From Vibrio palustris (lineage in GTDB: Bacteria > Pseudomonadota > Gammaproteobacteria > Enterobacterales > Vibrionaceae), in NCBI RefSeq assembly GCF_024346995.1, contig NZ_AP024888.1, positions 434,001 through 498,000 of the forward strand: a DNA stretch of 64,000 bases, read 5' to 3'. Within the stretch, counting starts at the first letter, position 1. Each line of letters begins with the position of its first letter. The position numbers were made by a program, and so were the translations under genes. Under the pieces are notes generated by a model. That model saw only the letters and a program-made list of their open reading frames with translations, had not been told where the DNA came from and made no database searches. Below, piece by piece: positions 18,509 to 27,803 of the stretch.

Positions 18509-18583
18509 ATGTCTCAACATCGTCAGATACTGCTCATCGGCTAAAATACCCGTTTGTCTCAGCGTTTAAATTAATGAAAAGAG

Positions 18584-19663
18584 TTAGTGAACATTAAAAA
18601 TTGGCGACACCCCAAAACCACTTTGATGAAACAACACATAGCTGACCAACATTAAAGTGACCCCAGACAATATACGTAAGGTAGGGGAGATCCACGGGAA
18701 ATGCTGCTGATCGTCTTTTAAGTAGCGTTGTACGAACTTACGTCCCGATACCGTCGCTAGGGCAATGGTTGAGGTCGTACACGCGGTTCCTACCGACATA
18801 ATGATTGCACTGAATACCCCAACCCAATATTGATGCGCTAAGTTCGCGAAAAATAGAACTAAAATAGCACCAGTACATGGACGAATCCCAATGCTCATAA
18901 TGATCGCTATGTATTCGCGAAGGCTTTTAGCACGGTTAATCTCGGTGGGAGTCGCGATATGCTTGTGTCCACAACTACAGCTACCATCATCGTGTTGGTG
19001 ATGATCGTCATGCTGGTGGTGATGTTCGTGATGCGAGTGCCCGTGGTGCGAATGGTCATGAGAATGGCTATGCTCATGTGCATGGCCGCGCCATTGTTTA
19101 TAAAAATAACGGGCGCCTTGATAAAAGATCACGGCGCCAATCAGTAGCACACCTAAATAGCTTAACGAGAAGATGTTCCCTACGAAGTGATTGACATGAC
19201 GCATGGTTTGGTTGAGAGCGAATAAAAAGATAGACACAACCCCGATAGCGACCAAGGCTTGCACAAAAGCAGAGACGACCGTAATCATTAATCCCATTTT
19301 GATTTTGGCAGGGTTGGTGGCGAGATAACTACTTACGATCAGCTTCCCGTGACCAGGACCTAGGGAGTGAAAAATACCGTAGAGAAAGCTTACTTCAATC
19401 AACGAATACATCGCTGAACTGTTTTGTACGGAATCGTAAATCAAGTCACTCAATTGATCGACAGAGGAGCGTTGCCACTGCACACTCATTATCATAATAT
19501 GCGGCCACATAATATAAATAAAGTGGATGAGAATCGCGAGGGTAGTAGTGACAACACCGATTGTCACCGCTCGACTAAGCGTTAAGTAGCGCTTCTTTTG
19601 TGGCAGCGTCATTGCGTCTATCGCAGTGTGTTCGTGTGAAGACGGTTCATGAGTGTGCGACAT
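18584..19663 (-). CDS. zevB: ZevB-like zinc/nickel/cobalt membrane transporter
   Basis: A 359-residue inner-membrane permease of the NicO/RcnA-type family. Hydrophobic segments are interrupted by a very His-rich cytoplasmic or periplasmic loop (about residues 193-235, HxH repeats then CSCGH), which should bind metal. The family motifs LYGIFHSLGPGHGKLIVSSYL and SIGIRPCTGAILVL are present. Paired 13 bases behind a DUF1007 periplasmic protein, it matches the Haemophilus ZevAB zinc-uptake pair rather than the efflux protein RcnA. ATG 19663 follows AAAGGGAT. Direction and metal are inferred from the partner gene. Confidence 0.83.
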   Translation of the reverse strand: MSHTHEPSSHEHTAIDAMTLPQKKRYLTLSRAVTIGVVTTTLAILIHFIYIMWPHIMIMSVQWQRSSVDQLSDLIYDSVQNSSAMYSLIEVSFLYGIFHSLGPGHGKLIVSSYLATNPAKIKMGLMITVVSAFVQALVAIGVVSIFLFALNQTMRHVNHFVGNIFSLSYLGVLLIGAVIFYQGARYFYKQWRGHAHEHSHSHDHSHHGHSHHEHHHQHDDHHQHDDGSCSCGHKHIATPTEINRAKSLREYIAIIMSIGIRPCTGAILVLFFANLAHQYWVGVFSAIIMSVGTACTTSTIALATVSGRKFVQRYLKDDQQHFPWISPTLRILSGVTLMLVSYVLFHQSGFGVSPIFNVH

Positions 19664-19676
19664 GTGGTGGATCCCT

Positions 19677-20351
19677 TTAATGGCAAGTCAAATTAAGTTG
19701 TTGAGTAAAAAGTTGTCCTAATGAGTTATCAGGGTCCGCATCGGCGGGTAAGTTCGTCGCATAAGCCACTTCTTTCGGCGTTGGGTTCGGCGCAATAATC
19801 TTATATTGGCAGTGTTTTGCCAATTGTGGTGATAGCTTAATGCTGTCGCGGCCTTTCCAAGACATATCAACATAATAAGTCGGATCAAAAATAAGAAATT
19901 TAAGCGGCTCGTTTATGAATGTGAAAGGTTTAGTGAGTGGTAAGTCGAATTTGAGCGTTGCTTTACCACGTTTGGTGGTTAACACGGCATTACGCGCCGT
20001 TTTATAGCGAATCGGTGTGGTTTTATGTTGATAAAAATACGTAAAGTAGTGGGTGCTCAGCATGTTTTTTATCATATTATCGGCTAGCTTTTGCAGCGTT
20101 TTTTTACGGTGTTCTTTCGACATATCTTCGCCATCAAATAGATACGCCGTTGTCATGGGGTCAAATTCCCATGTCATCGAAAATCCGGTAATGGCGTGAT
20201 CGTTGCCATTGATCTGCGTGACCATATCGACCCAAGAGTGCGGGTGCGCCTTGGCAAGAGTCGGCATCAATGCCAATAGCCCGATTAAAGTAAACCATGA
20301 ACGGTGAGAAACGACAGGCGTAAAAACACGCAGTGAGGACCAGTCAAACAA
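19677..20351 (-). CDS. zevA: ZevA-like DUF1007 periplasmic zinc-binding protein
   Basis: Periplasmic partner of ZevB, proposed to present zinc to the permease. The mature protein begins HPHSWVDM after a signal peptide ending LAKA, as is typical for DUF1007, and includes WEFDPMTTAYLFDGED. No ATG lies before the signal peptide. The frame is open to a TTG at 20390, but I prefer the TTG at 20351, which has AGAAGAG eight bases upstream and leaves room for a promoter and operator at 20390-20430. With zevB it forms a two-gene operon. Family call good, start codon uncertain. Confidence 0.8.
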   Translation of the reverse strand: MFDWSSLRVFTPVVSHRSWFTLIGLLALMPTLAKAHPHSWVDMVTQINGNDHAITGFSMTWEFDPMTTAYLFDGEDMSKEHRKKTLQKLADNMIKNMLSTHYFTYFYQHKTTPIRYKTARNAVLTTKRGKATLKFDLPLTKPFTFINEPLKFLIFDPTYYVDMSWKGRDSIKLSPQLAKHCQYKIIAPNPTPKEVAYATNLPADADPDNSLGQLFTQQLNLTCH

Positions 20352-20391
20352 TGCGATAACTCTTCTATAAAAGGGTAAGTACAGTCGCAAG

Positions 20392-20430
20392 GTTATAACA
20401 TATTTTATTGTAAATAACAGTCAGCACAAC
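20392..20430 (-). promoter_or_regulatory. Putative zevAB promoter with Zur-like site
   Basis: On the minus strand TTGTGC and TAAAAT are 16 bases apart, followed by ATGTTATAAC. GTTATAAC resembles one half of the Zur operator core TGTTATA-N2-TATAACA; the other half is poor. A zinc-responsive control would fit the genes. By eye only. Confidence 0.35.
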
Positions 20431-20544
20431 GTAATCTTAATTAGTGTGACAAGTGATAACTGTACCAAAATCACGGATGGGATCTGCATTGAAGCGGTTA
20501 CTGTCTATACTGATAAAAAGTTAGGTAATTCAACGAGGGATGTA

Positions 20545-20967
20545 ATGACAATGGAATGGCTTCCTGCCGAAGATAAACACTTTGCTCGCGTGCTGACGCG
20601 TACCAATATGACGCCGTATTATGATAAATATGGCATCCATTGGGATGATGAAATGTTTGACGAGTCATGGCTGCATTTTGACAATTTCGAAATCTATAAC
20701 AGTGGTCAACGTGTCGGTATTGTGCGCTTTAGTCATGACGACAACGCCGTGTATTTACGTGATTTGCAAATTGATGCGCACCATCAAAATAAAGGGGCAG
20801 GCGCGGCAACCATTCATTTTGCCAAACAGTATTGCCAGCAAGCGGCGAAAAGTGAGTTACGTTTGCGGGTGTTTTCTGATAACCCTGCGAAAGCATTATA
20901 TGAGCGGCTCGGCTTTGTGACCGTAGGCACTGACGATTCGTTAATTCGTATGGCAACGCCAGTGTAA
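20545..20967 (+). CDS. GNAT-family N-acetyltransferase
   Basis: A 140-residue single-domain acetyl-CoA-dependent acetyltransferase. The fold is recognised from VGIVRFSHDDNAVYLRDLQIDAHHQNKGAGAATIHFA, where QNKGAGAA is the acetyl-CoA pyrophosphate-binding loop (Q/RxxGxG/A), and from the C-terminal NPAKALYERLGFVTVG. ATG 20545 has GAGGGA upstream; the open frame extends further to 20446 but that stretch overlaps the divergent zev promoter. The substrate is unknown, and the neighbours do not suggest one. Confidence 0.85.
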   Translation: MTMEWLPAEDKHFARVLTRTNMTPYYDKYGIHWDDEMFDESWLHFDNFEIYNSGQRVGIVRFSHDDNAVYLRDLQIDAHHQNKGAGAATIHFAKQYCQQAAKSELRLRVFSDNPAKALYERLGFVTVGTDDSLIRMATPV

Positions 20968-20978
20968 CCTGTGAATGA

Positions 20979-21004
20979 AAAAGCCAGCACTGAGGCTGGC
21001 TTTA
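20979..21004. terminator. Bidirectional terminator
   Basis: AAGCCAGC (20981-20988) and GCTGGCTT (20995-21002) form a stem with a six-base loop between convergent genes. Confidence 0.75.
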
Positions 21005-21024
21005 CGCATTCTTATAGCAAGGCA

Positions 21025-21264
21025 TTATTCTTGCGCTGCTTTCACTCGAATCTTATTACTTTTGATGAGTGCCATGTTTAAAGCATTCATAGCTTTAGTG
21101 GCTTCGTCTTTATCTGGCATTTCAACAAAGCCAAAGCCTTTTGAGTGACCAGAGTTTGCATCTAAGACCAAGTTACAGTGGGTAACATTGCCGTATTCTG
21201 AAAACAGAACACGTAAATCATGCTCAGAGAGCGTGCGCGCTAAATTGCGAACAAGAAGTTTCAT
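21025..21264 (-). CDS. RRM-domain RNA-binding protein
   Basis: A 79-residue single RNA-recognition-motif protein. RNP2 is LLVRNLA at the start and RNP1 is KGFGFVEM at residues 42-49, with intact aromatic residues for base stacking. Such small RRM proteins are common in Vibrio and cyanobacteria and are often cold-induced. The start ATG 21264 has no strong Shine-Dalgarno (GAGTAA nearby only in part). It stands alone. Confidence 0.9.
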   Translation of the reverse strand: MKLLVRNLARTLSEHDLRVLFSEYGNVTHCNLVLDANSGHSKGFGFVEMPDKDEATKAMNALNMALIKSNKIRVKAAQE

Positions 21265-21535
21265 AGAAAACCGTTTAATGAGTAAATTACCCGCGCATTA
21301 TGTCACCTCACTTGTGGAAAAGCGACCGCTTATCTTATGGAATGTCGATTATCGACTCAGAGCCGAGCGTTTAACGCGATTTTTTCAGTTAGTGTGTCAC
21401 TCGACAAGGAAAAATGGAATGTGATATCGATTCACAATGAGTAGTTACTAATGTCTTTTTAGCTAAATAAGTTGAAACTAATATTACAAGTCAGTATTGT
21501 ACCGTTTTTTACTACTCTATGAGGGAGGTCTTCGG

Positions 21536-21829
21536 ATGGAAGATCTGCAAACCATGCGTGCTCAATCGAAAGAAGTCTCAGAATGGCTGCGTATTTTAGC
21601 TCACCCAGAGCGTTTAATGGTGGTGTATCAATTAACCTCAGGCGAGCAAGGCGTCGGTGAGTTACTCAAACACTCGGCATTAAGCCAATCGGCATTTTCT
21701 CAGCATCTGACCGTATTACGTAACAACCACATCATTCAAGCTCGCAAGCGTTCACAGCAAGTGTTTTATTCGTTAGCTGATAACCGAGTAACGGATGTCG
21801 TGAATACCTTAAAGCATGTGTTTCTATAA
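21536..21829 (+). CDS. ArsR/SmtB-family winged-helix regulator
   Basis: A 97-residue dimeric DNA-binding regulator. The winged helix is clear: LRILAHPERLMVVYQL, then GVGELLKHSALSQSAFSQHLTVLRNNHIIQARKRSQQVFYSLAD. No CxC metal-sensing motif is present in helix alpha3 (ELLKHSALSQ), and there are no Cys residues at all. It is therefore unlikely to be an arsenic or cadmium sensor; it is nearer to the BigR/YgaV/HlyU-like branch in layout, though the usual redox Cys pair is also absent. ATG 21536 follows GGGAGGTC. Its target is not evident from neighbours. Confidence 0.85.
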   Translation: MEDLQTMRAQSKEVSEWLRILAHPERLMVVYQLTSGEQGVGELLKHSALSQSAFSQHLTVLRNNHIIQARKRSQQVFYSLADNRVTDVVNTLKHVFL

Positions 21830-21930
21830 GCCCTGTCGGGGATGAGTGAGTATATCGAGCCTTGTTTGCCATACGTTATTTACGTGATGGCAAAGTCGTG
21901 AGCTCGGTATACTCATTTTGGATCACTGCG

Positions 21931-22839
21931 TTATTTCGATACATCGCCCGTTAACCGAGTCACGACAGGACAATGATCCGACAAGTGATACTTGAGTACA
22001 TCTTGACGGGTGAAATGCTGTTGCTCGGCGGAGCGCATAACAACATCACGGCTATGAATAATATGATCAACCAAGTGGCGATAGGTGACCGTTCGCGTTG
22101 GTAACGATGCTGAACGCGCAATACAACGAGACATGGTATAGCGGCTAGAAAGTATCGGTACAGGGGTGACATCCTGGGTAATACGCTTCCACAACCAATC
22201 GGTGGGGTACGCCAGTTGGTGATTGACATCCCCTAAAATGATATACGCTTGTTGTTGTAATACACGTTGTTGAATCCATTGATTAAGCGCAGCACCTTGC
22301 TGCTTAAGACGCCGACAACTGTGACTATTAGCATGATAAGCCGTGACACAGCCGGCTTTTAAATGTACCGACAGCAGGTGAATATCTTGTTTGGCCGTGT
22401 GCAACATAATATACGTGGCAAAGCGCAATTTACTGCGTGGCTGCTTAGGTAATAAATCCACATCTTGCGGATCGCTGACTGTTAGCCCTTTACGCACGGC
22501 AATGCCGGTATATTGATTCACCCCATTAAATTGGCGCGTTGCCGCATACTTTGCTTGGCGGCGGTCGGAAAAATACAGCTGGTATGTGGGCCCAACCACA
22601 CGTTGCAGCGCTTCAGGACTATCGACTTCTTGAAAGGCGAGTATATCTGGAGAGTGGCGCTTCAGCACCGCTCGCATCGCGGCGTAATCAGTCAGCGTAC
22701 GCGGTGTCGCCAACACAGAGGGAGAAAGGGTTAACCATTGCATGTTCCATGTCATAAGTGTCAACGGTTGTGCACAAACGGCTTGGCTGTATGCCATCGT
22801 TGCGAATATCAGCGCTAGCCAACGCCCCAATTTTCTCAT
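21931..22839 (-). CDS. Secreted endonuclease/exonuclease/phosphatase-fold protein
   Basis: A roughly 300-residue protein of the EEP superfamily (DNase I-like, exodeoxyribonuclease III-like). A signal peptide (MRKLGRWLALIFATMAYSQAVCA) indicates export. The core shows TWNMQWL (Asn), AFQEVDSPEAL (catalytic Glu), HLLSVHLKAGC, ILGDVNHQ (Asp-x-Asn) and a final YHLSDHCPVV (SDH), so the catalytic set is complete. Known relatives cleave nucleic acid, inositol phosphates or sphingomyelin; the substrate here is not readable. Start at ATG 22839, or four codons upstream at 22851. Confidence 0.8.
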   Translation of the reverse strand: MRKLGRWLALIFATMAYSQAVCAQPLTLMTWNMQWLTLSPSVLATPRTLTDYAAMRAVLKRHSPDILAFQEVDSPEALQRVVGPTYQLYFSDRRQAKYAATRQFNGVNQYTGIAVRKGLTVSDPQDVDLLPKQPRSKLRFATYIMLHTAKQDIHLLSVHLKAGCVTAYHANSHSCRRLKQQGAALNQWIQQRVLQQQAYIILGDVNHQLAYPTDWLWKRITQDVTPVPILSSRYTMSRCIARSASLPTRTVTYRHLVDHIIHSRDVVMRSAEQQHFTRQDVLKYHLSDHCPVVTRLTGDVSK

Positions 22840-22967
22840 AACAATTCTCATTATTTTTTTTATTGTGATGAGCGTAGCTATGGTGCGCTCGCTCGACAAA
22901 ATCATTCATCGTAAAATACGACGCACTTGCCATAATTGGTGATGCCTTGTACGTGTGGTGACGCTTT

Positions 22968-22981
22968 TTGATCTATATCAA
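22968..22981 (+). promoter_or_regulatory. FNR box upstream of nrdDG
   Basis: TTGATCTATATCAA is a perfect match to the FNR consensus TTGAT-N4-ATCAA. A -10-like TCTAAT at 23004-23009 puts the box centre near -41.5 of a start around 23016, the class II activator position. Anaerobic activation of the downstream anaerobic ribonucleotide reductase fits. Confidence 0.85.
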
Positions 22982-23092
22982 AACAGATTAAACCAGAGCC
23001 GCGTCTAATGTTTCCCTACATATAGTATCAAGAATGCCAAATATTACCACATCCTGTATTGGTTTATTGTCGCATTCTAAAAGGAGAACACA

Positions 23093-25213
23093 GTGGGACC
23101 AATAGTCATCAAGCGCGATGGATCACAAGCACCCTTTGATCCTGTCCGTATTCAAACCGCCGTTACCAGTGCTGCCCGTTGCCTGACCCCTGAACTAACT
23201 CACTACGCTGAGCTCGTGGCTCAGCGGATTACCGAGCAATGTGCCGCAAATGACCGTGTAGCAATTAGCGAGATTCAAACCAGAGTTGAAAATGAGTTAA
23301 TGCAGGGCCCATACAAAGTGCTGGCGCGTGCGTACATCGAATACCGCCACGACCGTGATGTCGCCCGTGAAAAGCAAAGTGCCTTGAACCGCGAAATCGA
23401 AGGCTTGATTGAAGAAAGTAACGCCGAGCTATTAAATGAAAACGCCAATAAAGATGGGAAGGTGATTCCCACACAACGTGATTTATTGGCAGGCATTGTT
23501 GCCAAGCATTATGCCAAAGCGCATATCCTTCCTCGTGACGTTGTCACGGCTCATGAGCGTGGCGAAATTCATTATCACGATTTGGATTATGCGCCGTTTT
23601 TCCCCATGTTTAACTGTATGTTGATCGACCTTAAAGGCATGCTGACCGGCGGTTTCAAAATGGGTAACGCGGAAATCGAAACGCCTAAGTCTATCTCTAC
23701 GGCAACGGCAGTGACCGCGCAGATCATCGCTCAAGTGGCCAGTCATATCTATGGCGGCACCACCATCAATGGTATTGACGAGATATTAGAACCCTATGTC
23801 AACGCCAGTTACCAAAAACATTTAAAAGTTGCCATTGAATGGGAGATTCCTCATCCGGAGCGTTTCGCCGCATCTCGCACTGAGAAAGAATGTTTTGATG
23901 CCTTCCAATCGTTGGAGTATGAAGTCAATACCTTGCATACCGCCAATGGGCAAACGCCGTTTGTCACGTTGGGCTTTGGGTTGGGCACTTCATGGTGTGC
24001 CCGTTTAATTCAGCAGTCGATTTTGAAAAATCGCATTGCTGGCTTAGGGAAAAATCGTAAAACCGCGGTATTCCCTAAGCTGGTTTTTGCCATTAAACCG
24101 GGGGTTAATCAAAGCCCTGGCGATGACAATTACGACATCAAGCAACTCGCACTAGAGTGTGCCAGCAAAAGAATGTACCCCGATATTCTCAATTATGACC
24201 GCGTGGTGGAGGTGACGGGCTCATTTAAAACCCCCATGGGTTGCCGCAGCTTTTTGAACCGTTATGAAGACAACGGTGAAGTGATCCACGATGGCCGCAA
24301 TAACTTGGGCGTGGTTAGTGTCAACTTGCCACACATTGCCCTGCAAGCCCAAGGTGACCGTACTCGATTCTACGCATTACTCGATGACACCTTAGTCACG
24401 GCGCGTCGCGCGCTCGACTCTCGTATTGCCCGGCTTGAAAACGTGAAAGCGCGTGTCGCACCTATTTTATATATGGAAGGTGCGTGTGGCGTGCGCTTAA
24501 ATGCCGATGATCCGATTGCCGAGATCTTCAAACATGGCCGCGCGTCTATTTCACTCGGCTACATTGGTGTACATGAAGTAATCAATGCGCTGTTTGGCAC
24601 CAAGACTCATGTATATGACGATGAAACTCTGCGCCAAGAGGGAATTCGCATGGTGCAACATTTACGCAACGCTGTGGATGCATGGAAACAAGAAACCGGT
24701 TATGCCTTCAGTTTGTACGCCACGCCAAGCGAGAACTTATGCAATCGGTTTTGCTCGCTCGATGCCAAAACCTTTGGTGTCGTGGAGGGGGTAACCGACA
24801 AAGGGTATTACACCAATAGCTTCCATTTGGATGTGGAAAAAGCGGCTAACCCGTACGACAAAATTGACTTTGAAATGCCGTATCCTGTTCTCTCGAATGG
24901 CGGCTTCATCTGCTATGGGGAATTTCCTAATATGCAGCGCAATATCGAAGCGTTGGAAAATGTTTGGGATTATAGTTACCGTAAAGTGCCTTATTACGGC
25001 ACCAATACTCCCATTGATGAGTGCTATGAATGCGGCTTTACTGGCGAGTTTACCTGTACCAGCAAAGGGTTTGTATGCCCGAAATGTGGTAATCATGATA
25101 CCGAGAAAGTCTCGGTGATCCGCCGCGTATGCGGTTATTTAGGCAGCCCAGATGCGCGGCCATTTAACCTTGGCAAGCAGCAAGAGGTTCAGCGCCGCGT
25201 GAAGCACTTATAA
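23093..25213 (+). CDS. nrdD: Anaerobic ribonucleoside-triphosphate reductase
   Basis: Reduces NTPs to dNTPs without oxygen, using a glycyl radical and formate. The 706 residues begin with an ATP-cone allosteric domain (IVIKRDGSQAPFDPVRI..., about 1-95). The C-terminus holds the four-Cys zinc site (CYECG...CPKCG) and the radical site RVCGYL with Gly681, the same number as in E. coli. The start is a GTG at 23093 preceded by AAAAGGAGAACACA. It is followed at once by nrdG, which makes the radical. Controlled by the FNR box upstream. Confidence 0.97.
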   Translation: MGPIVIKRDGSQAPFDPVRIQTAVTSAARCLTPELTHYAELVAQRITEQCAANDRVAISEIQTRVENELMQGPYKVLARAYIEYRHDRDVAREKQSALNREIEGLIEESNAELLNENANKDGKVIPTQRDLLAGIVAKHYAKAHILPRDVVTAHERGEIHYHDLDYAPFFPMFNCMLIDLKGMLTGGFKMGNAEIETPKSISTATAVTAQIIAQVASHIYGGTTINGIDEILEPYVNASYQKHLKVAIEWEIPHPERFAASRTEKECFDAFQSLEYEVNTLHTANGQTPFVTLGFGLGTSWCARLIQQSILKNRIAGLGKNRKTAVFPKLVFAIKPGVNQSPGDDNYDIKQLALECASKRMYPDILNYDRVVEVTGSFKTPMGCRSFLNRYEDNGEVIHDGRNNLGVVSVNLPHIALQAQGDRTRFYALLDDTLVTARRALDSRIARLENVKARVAPILYMEGACGVRLNADDPIAEIFKHGRASISLGYIGVHEVINALFGTKTHVYDDETLRQEGIRMVQHLRNAVDAWKQETGYAFSLYATPSENLCNRFCSLDAKTFGVVEGVTDKGYYTNSFHLDVEKAANPYDKIDFEMPYPVLSNGGFICYGEFPNMQRNIEALENVWDYSYRKVPYYGTNTPIDECYECGFTGEFTCTSKGFVCPKCGNHDTEKVSVIRRVCGYLGSPDARPFNLGKQQEVQRRVKHL

Positions 25214-25214
25214 T

Positions 25215-25691
25215 ATGAACTATCACCAATATCATCCCGTGGATGTGGTGAACGGCGAAGGTACACGTTGCACCCTGTTTGTCGCAGGGTGCGAACATCA
25301 CTGCAAAGGCTGTTATAACCAATCCACATGGCGAGTCGACTCGGGGCACTTATATACGCCGGCATTAGAAGAACGCATTATTGCCGATCTTTTGGATACG
25401 CGCATTCAACGGCGCGGCTTGTCGCTCTCTGGCGGCGATCCGCTGCATCCTGCCAATGTCACCGCGATTGAACATTTAGTCACTCGGGTTAAACGTGAAT
25501 GCCCAGATAAAGACATCTGGCTATGGACCGGATACACACTTGATCAATTGAGTGATTCCCAGCGCGCCATCACCAAGCACATTGATGTCCTCATTGATGG
25601 TAAATTTGAGCAAAGCCAATACGATCCAGAGTTACTGTGGCGTGGCAGTGCCAACCAAATCATCCACCGCTTTGATTTAAGTAAAAGCTAG
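25215..25691 (+). CDS. nrdG: Anaerobic ribonucleotide reductase activating protein
   Basis: Radical-SAM activase that generates the glycyl radical on NrdD. The 158 residues carry the iron-sulfur motif C26-x3-C30-x2-C33 (AGCEHHCKGCYNQ) and LSGGDPLHPANV, the SAM-binding GGDP. Its ATG lies one base after the nrdD stop, so the two are coupled. Typical length for NrdG. Confidence 0.96.
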   Translation: MNYHQYHPVDVVNGEGTRCTLFVAGCEHHCKGCYNQSTWRVDSGHLYTPALEERIIADLLDTRIQRRGLSLSGGDPLHPANVTAIEHLVTRVKRECPDKDIWLWTGYTLDQLSDSQRAITKHIDVLIDGKFEQSQYDPELLWRGSANQIIHRFDLSKS

Positions 25692-26270
25692 TAGGGTGTT
25701 GGCGAAAAGCGACTTAGTGTTATAACGCATCTATTACGCTCCCGAACACCCAGAGCACACACATTACTGATATGCGTCAACGGCTAGATTGCATTAATTC
25801 ACATGCTAACTTTGATCGACCTCAATAACCGGCTAATTTTCCGTAAGTTAGCGACGTTTTATTGAAAATACCGTAGGAGTATCATCAAGGATTTGGTATA
25901 AATATAAATGAAGTTGCTTATTGAGCTGAGGTGAGTCATCGACAGTAAAGCGAGCATTGGCCACGTATACGCATCTCGCTGCGAAGGTGATTGATAAAAG
26001 GGAGTATTTTGGCTGGTGGCTGGTAAGAAACTCTTTTATTATCAAAAAATAAGAATCGACAGTGTAGAAATAATGCGCTGTCGATAAATGACATAACGCG
26101 CCTGCTCATTTTTCCAATTTTGATTTTTGTAGATATAAGTAAAAATATATTATTATTCATAAGTTTAAAAGAGTTTTTGAGTGAATTTAAAAATGTGTAA
26201 ACGCGCATGCGCACTATTAAAATGTTAGCCTCTTGTGTGAGCCAAGATATATTAATCGAATGGAATAGTT
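25692..26270. other. AT-rich 579-bp gap at left edge of the defence region
   Basis: I see no supported gene. Minus-strand frames at 25848-26045 and 25936-26214 lack ribosome sites and family resemblance. An 8-bp inverted repeat (ATCGACAG, 26055-26062, and its complement 26078-26085) with a 15-base loop is present. Composition shifts to more AT from about 26100. This probably contains the junction of the accessory block; no clear attI, attC or tRNA end is visible. Confidence 0.45.
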
Positions 26271-27803
26271 ATGAAGTTTAAGGTTCTACCTGCTGGAAAC
26301 AGCTGTCCAATTGATAAGCCAAACTATGCTTATTTAGTGACAGATAACTGGGATGACTGGTTTGAATTTTCAACGATGTATACGTTGATTTATGTAGATG
26401 GCGATCTAAATAAAAATAGAATTGGCTCGATTAAAATCGGCCAATTTGATATGGAGAAAGATCAAAGAAGGCCCAAAATACCTAATAGCTTCAGTGAATT
26501 AGGCGATGACTTTTTCTCGGTCGGTCAAGATGATAGTTTTTACGACGAATTAAACAAGCTAGGCGAAGAAACAAGGTCTCAAATACTTTCCGCCCTCAAT
26601 GACATAGCTTTAGACGAAAACCTCTATGAGAAAGCAATTAAAGAGCGAGTTACAGGTACATCATTACTAAGGTCAGTAAGTCATACTTCAATCAAAGGAC
26701 AATATAGAAGGCTTGCTAAAGGAGGCGTTCGATTATCTGAATACTCTTTCTTATATGAATCACCGAAAATGAAAGGCACTGAAGGTAGAAGGCTCAACTT
26801 GGCTTTTGAGGTGACGCCAGAGAGCAATCCCCCAACAAATATACATGTCCTTATCGGTCGAAATGGTGTTGGGAAAACCCATTTGATTAATAACATGATC
26901 AGCTCTCTTATTGATGAAGAATCCCCCACTTCTAAAGTGGGTGAATTTTCATCTCCAGATGAGTTTGAAGGGGAGCTTTTTTCTAATGTTGTATCAGTTA
27001 CGTTTAGTGCATTTGATGAAACTGAGCCATTACCGGAGAAAAAGGATAAATCATCTGGAATTCAATTTTCCTATGTTGGCCTTAAAAGAGTAAAAAAAGG
27101 AAGCGAGAAAAACCTTCCCCCGAAAAGCCCAGTGATTCTTAAAAATGAATTTGTGAAAAGTATTTTGGCCTGCAAGGCAGGAAGCAAAATAGAACGTTGG
27201 AAAAGAGCAATAGAAAAGCTAGAGACTGACCCAGTCTTTGGCGATATTAACGTAGCATCTATTCTGAATAATGACGATGAAGATGATTTTAAAGATATTG
27301 CGGGAAGGTTATTCAAGAACCTGAGCTCTGGTCACAAAATTGTACTTCTTACTATAACAAGGCTTGTAGAAACAATCGAAGAAAGAAGTTTAGTTTTTTT
27401 GGACGAGCCAGAGGCTCATCTCCACCCACCTCTTTTATCTGCTTTTATTCGCTCTCTTTCAGATCTTTTAATAAATAGAAATGCAGTTTCAATAATAGCA
27501 ACTCATTCACCCGTGGTTCTTCAGGAGGTACCTAGAAGTTGTACATGGAAGCTTTGGAGAAGCGGTCATCTATCAAAAGTTGAAAGGCTTGAGACTGAAT
27601 CATTTGGAGAAAATGTAGGAATATTGACCAGAGAGGTTTTTGGATTAGAGCATACAGATTCTGGATTCCACAATTTACTAAACGATGCTGTTGATAAGTT
27701 TGACAGCTATGAGGCTGCAATAAATAGCTTTGATAGCCAATTGGGGTTGGAAGCAAAAGGTATCTTGCGTGCTTTATATGGTGTGAAGAGAACTAAGGCA
27801 TGA
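26271..27803 (+). CDS. ptuA: Septu-like defence ATPase (PtuA-type AAA protein)
   Basis: Probable sensor/ATPase subunit of a Septu-type anti-phage system. The 510 residues have an N-terminal region of about 190 residues without a clear family, then an ABC/SMC-like ATPase core: Walker A GRNGVGKT (196-203), signature LSSGHK (351-356), Walker B LVFLDEPE (374-381) and H-loop THSP (411-414). No nuclease domain is evident. The gene overlaps the next by ATGA at 27800-27803. The ATPase plus HNH pair is the Septu layout (PtuA-PtuB); known PtuA-PtuB proteins assemble into a complex in which PtuB cuts DNA. No reverse transcriptase precedes it, so it is not a retron. AT-rich compared with flanking genes by eye. 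Confidence 0.75.
   Translation: MKFKVLPAGNSCPIDKPNYAYLVTDNWDDWFEFSTMYTLIYVDGDLNKNRIGSIKIGQFDMEKDQRRPKIPNSFSELGDDFFSVGQDDSFYDELNKLGEETRSQILSALNDIALDENLYEKAIKERVTGTSLLRSVSHTSIKGQYRRLAKGGVRLSEYSFLYESPKMKGTEGRRLNLAFEVTPESNPPTNIHVLIGRNGVGKTHLINNMISSLIDEESPTSKVGEFSSPDEFEGELFSNVVSVTFSAFDETEPLPEKKDKSSGIQFSYVGLKRVKKGSEKNLPPKSPVILKNEFVKSILACKAGSKIERWKRAIEKLETDPVFGDINVASILNNDDEDDFKDIAGRLFKNLSSGHKIVLLTITRLVETIEERSLVFLDEPEAHLHPPLLSAFIRSLSDLLINRNAVSIIATHSPVVLQEVPRSCTWKLWRSGHLSKVERLETESFGENVGILTREVFGLEHTDSGFHNLLNDAVDKFDSYEAAINSFDSQLGLEAKGILRALYGVKRTKA

Noticed and set aside
25694..25751. GGGTGTT...AACACCC inverted repeat after nrdG as a terminator
   Set aside because: Arms are about 45 bases apart and no T run follows; may still mark the transcript end but not supported.
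25848..26214. Two minus-strand open frames at the left edge of the defence region
   Set aside because: No ribosome sites, AT-rich random-looking translations, no partner genes.
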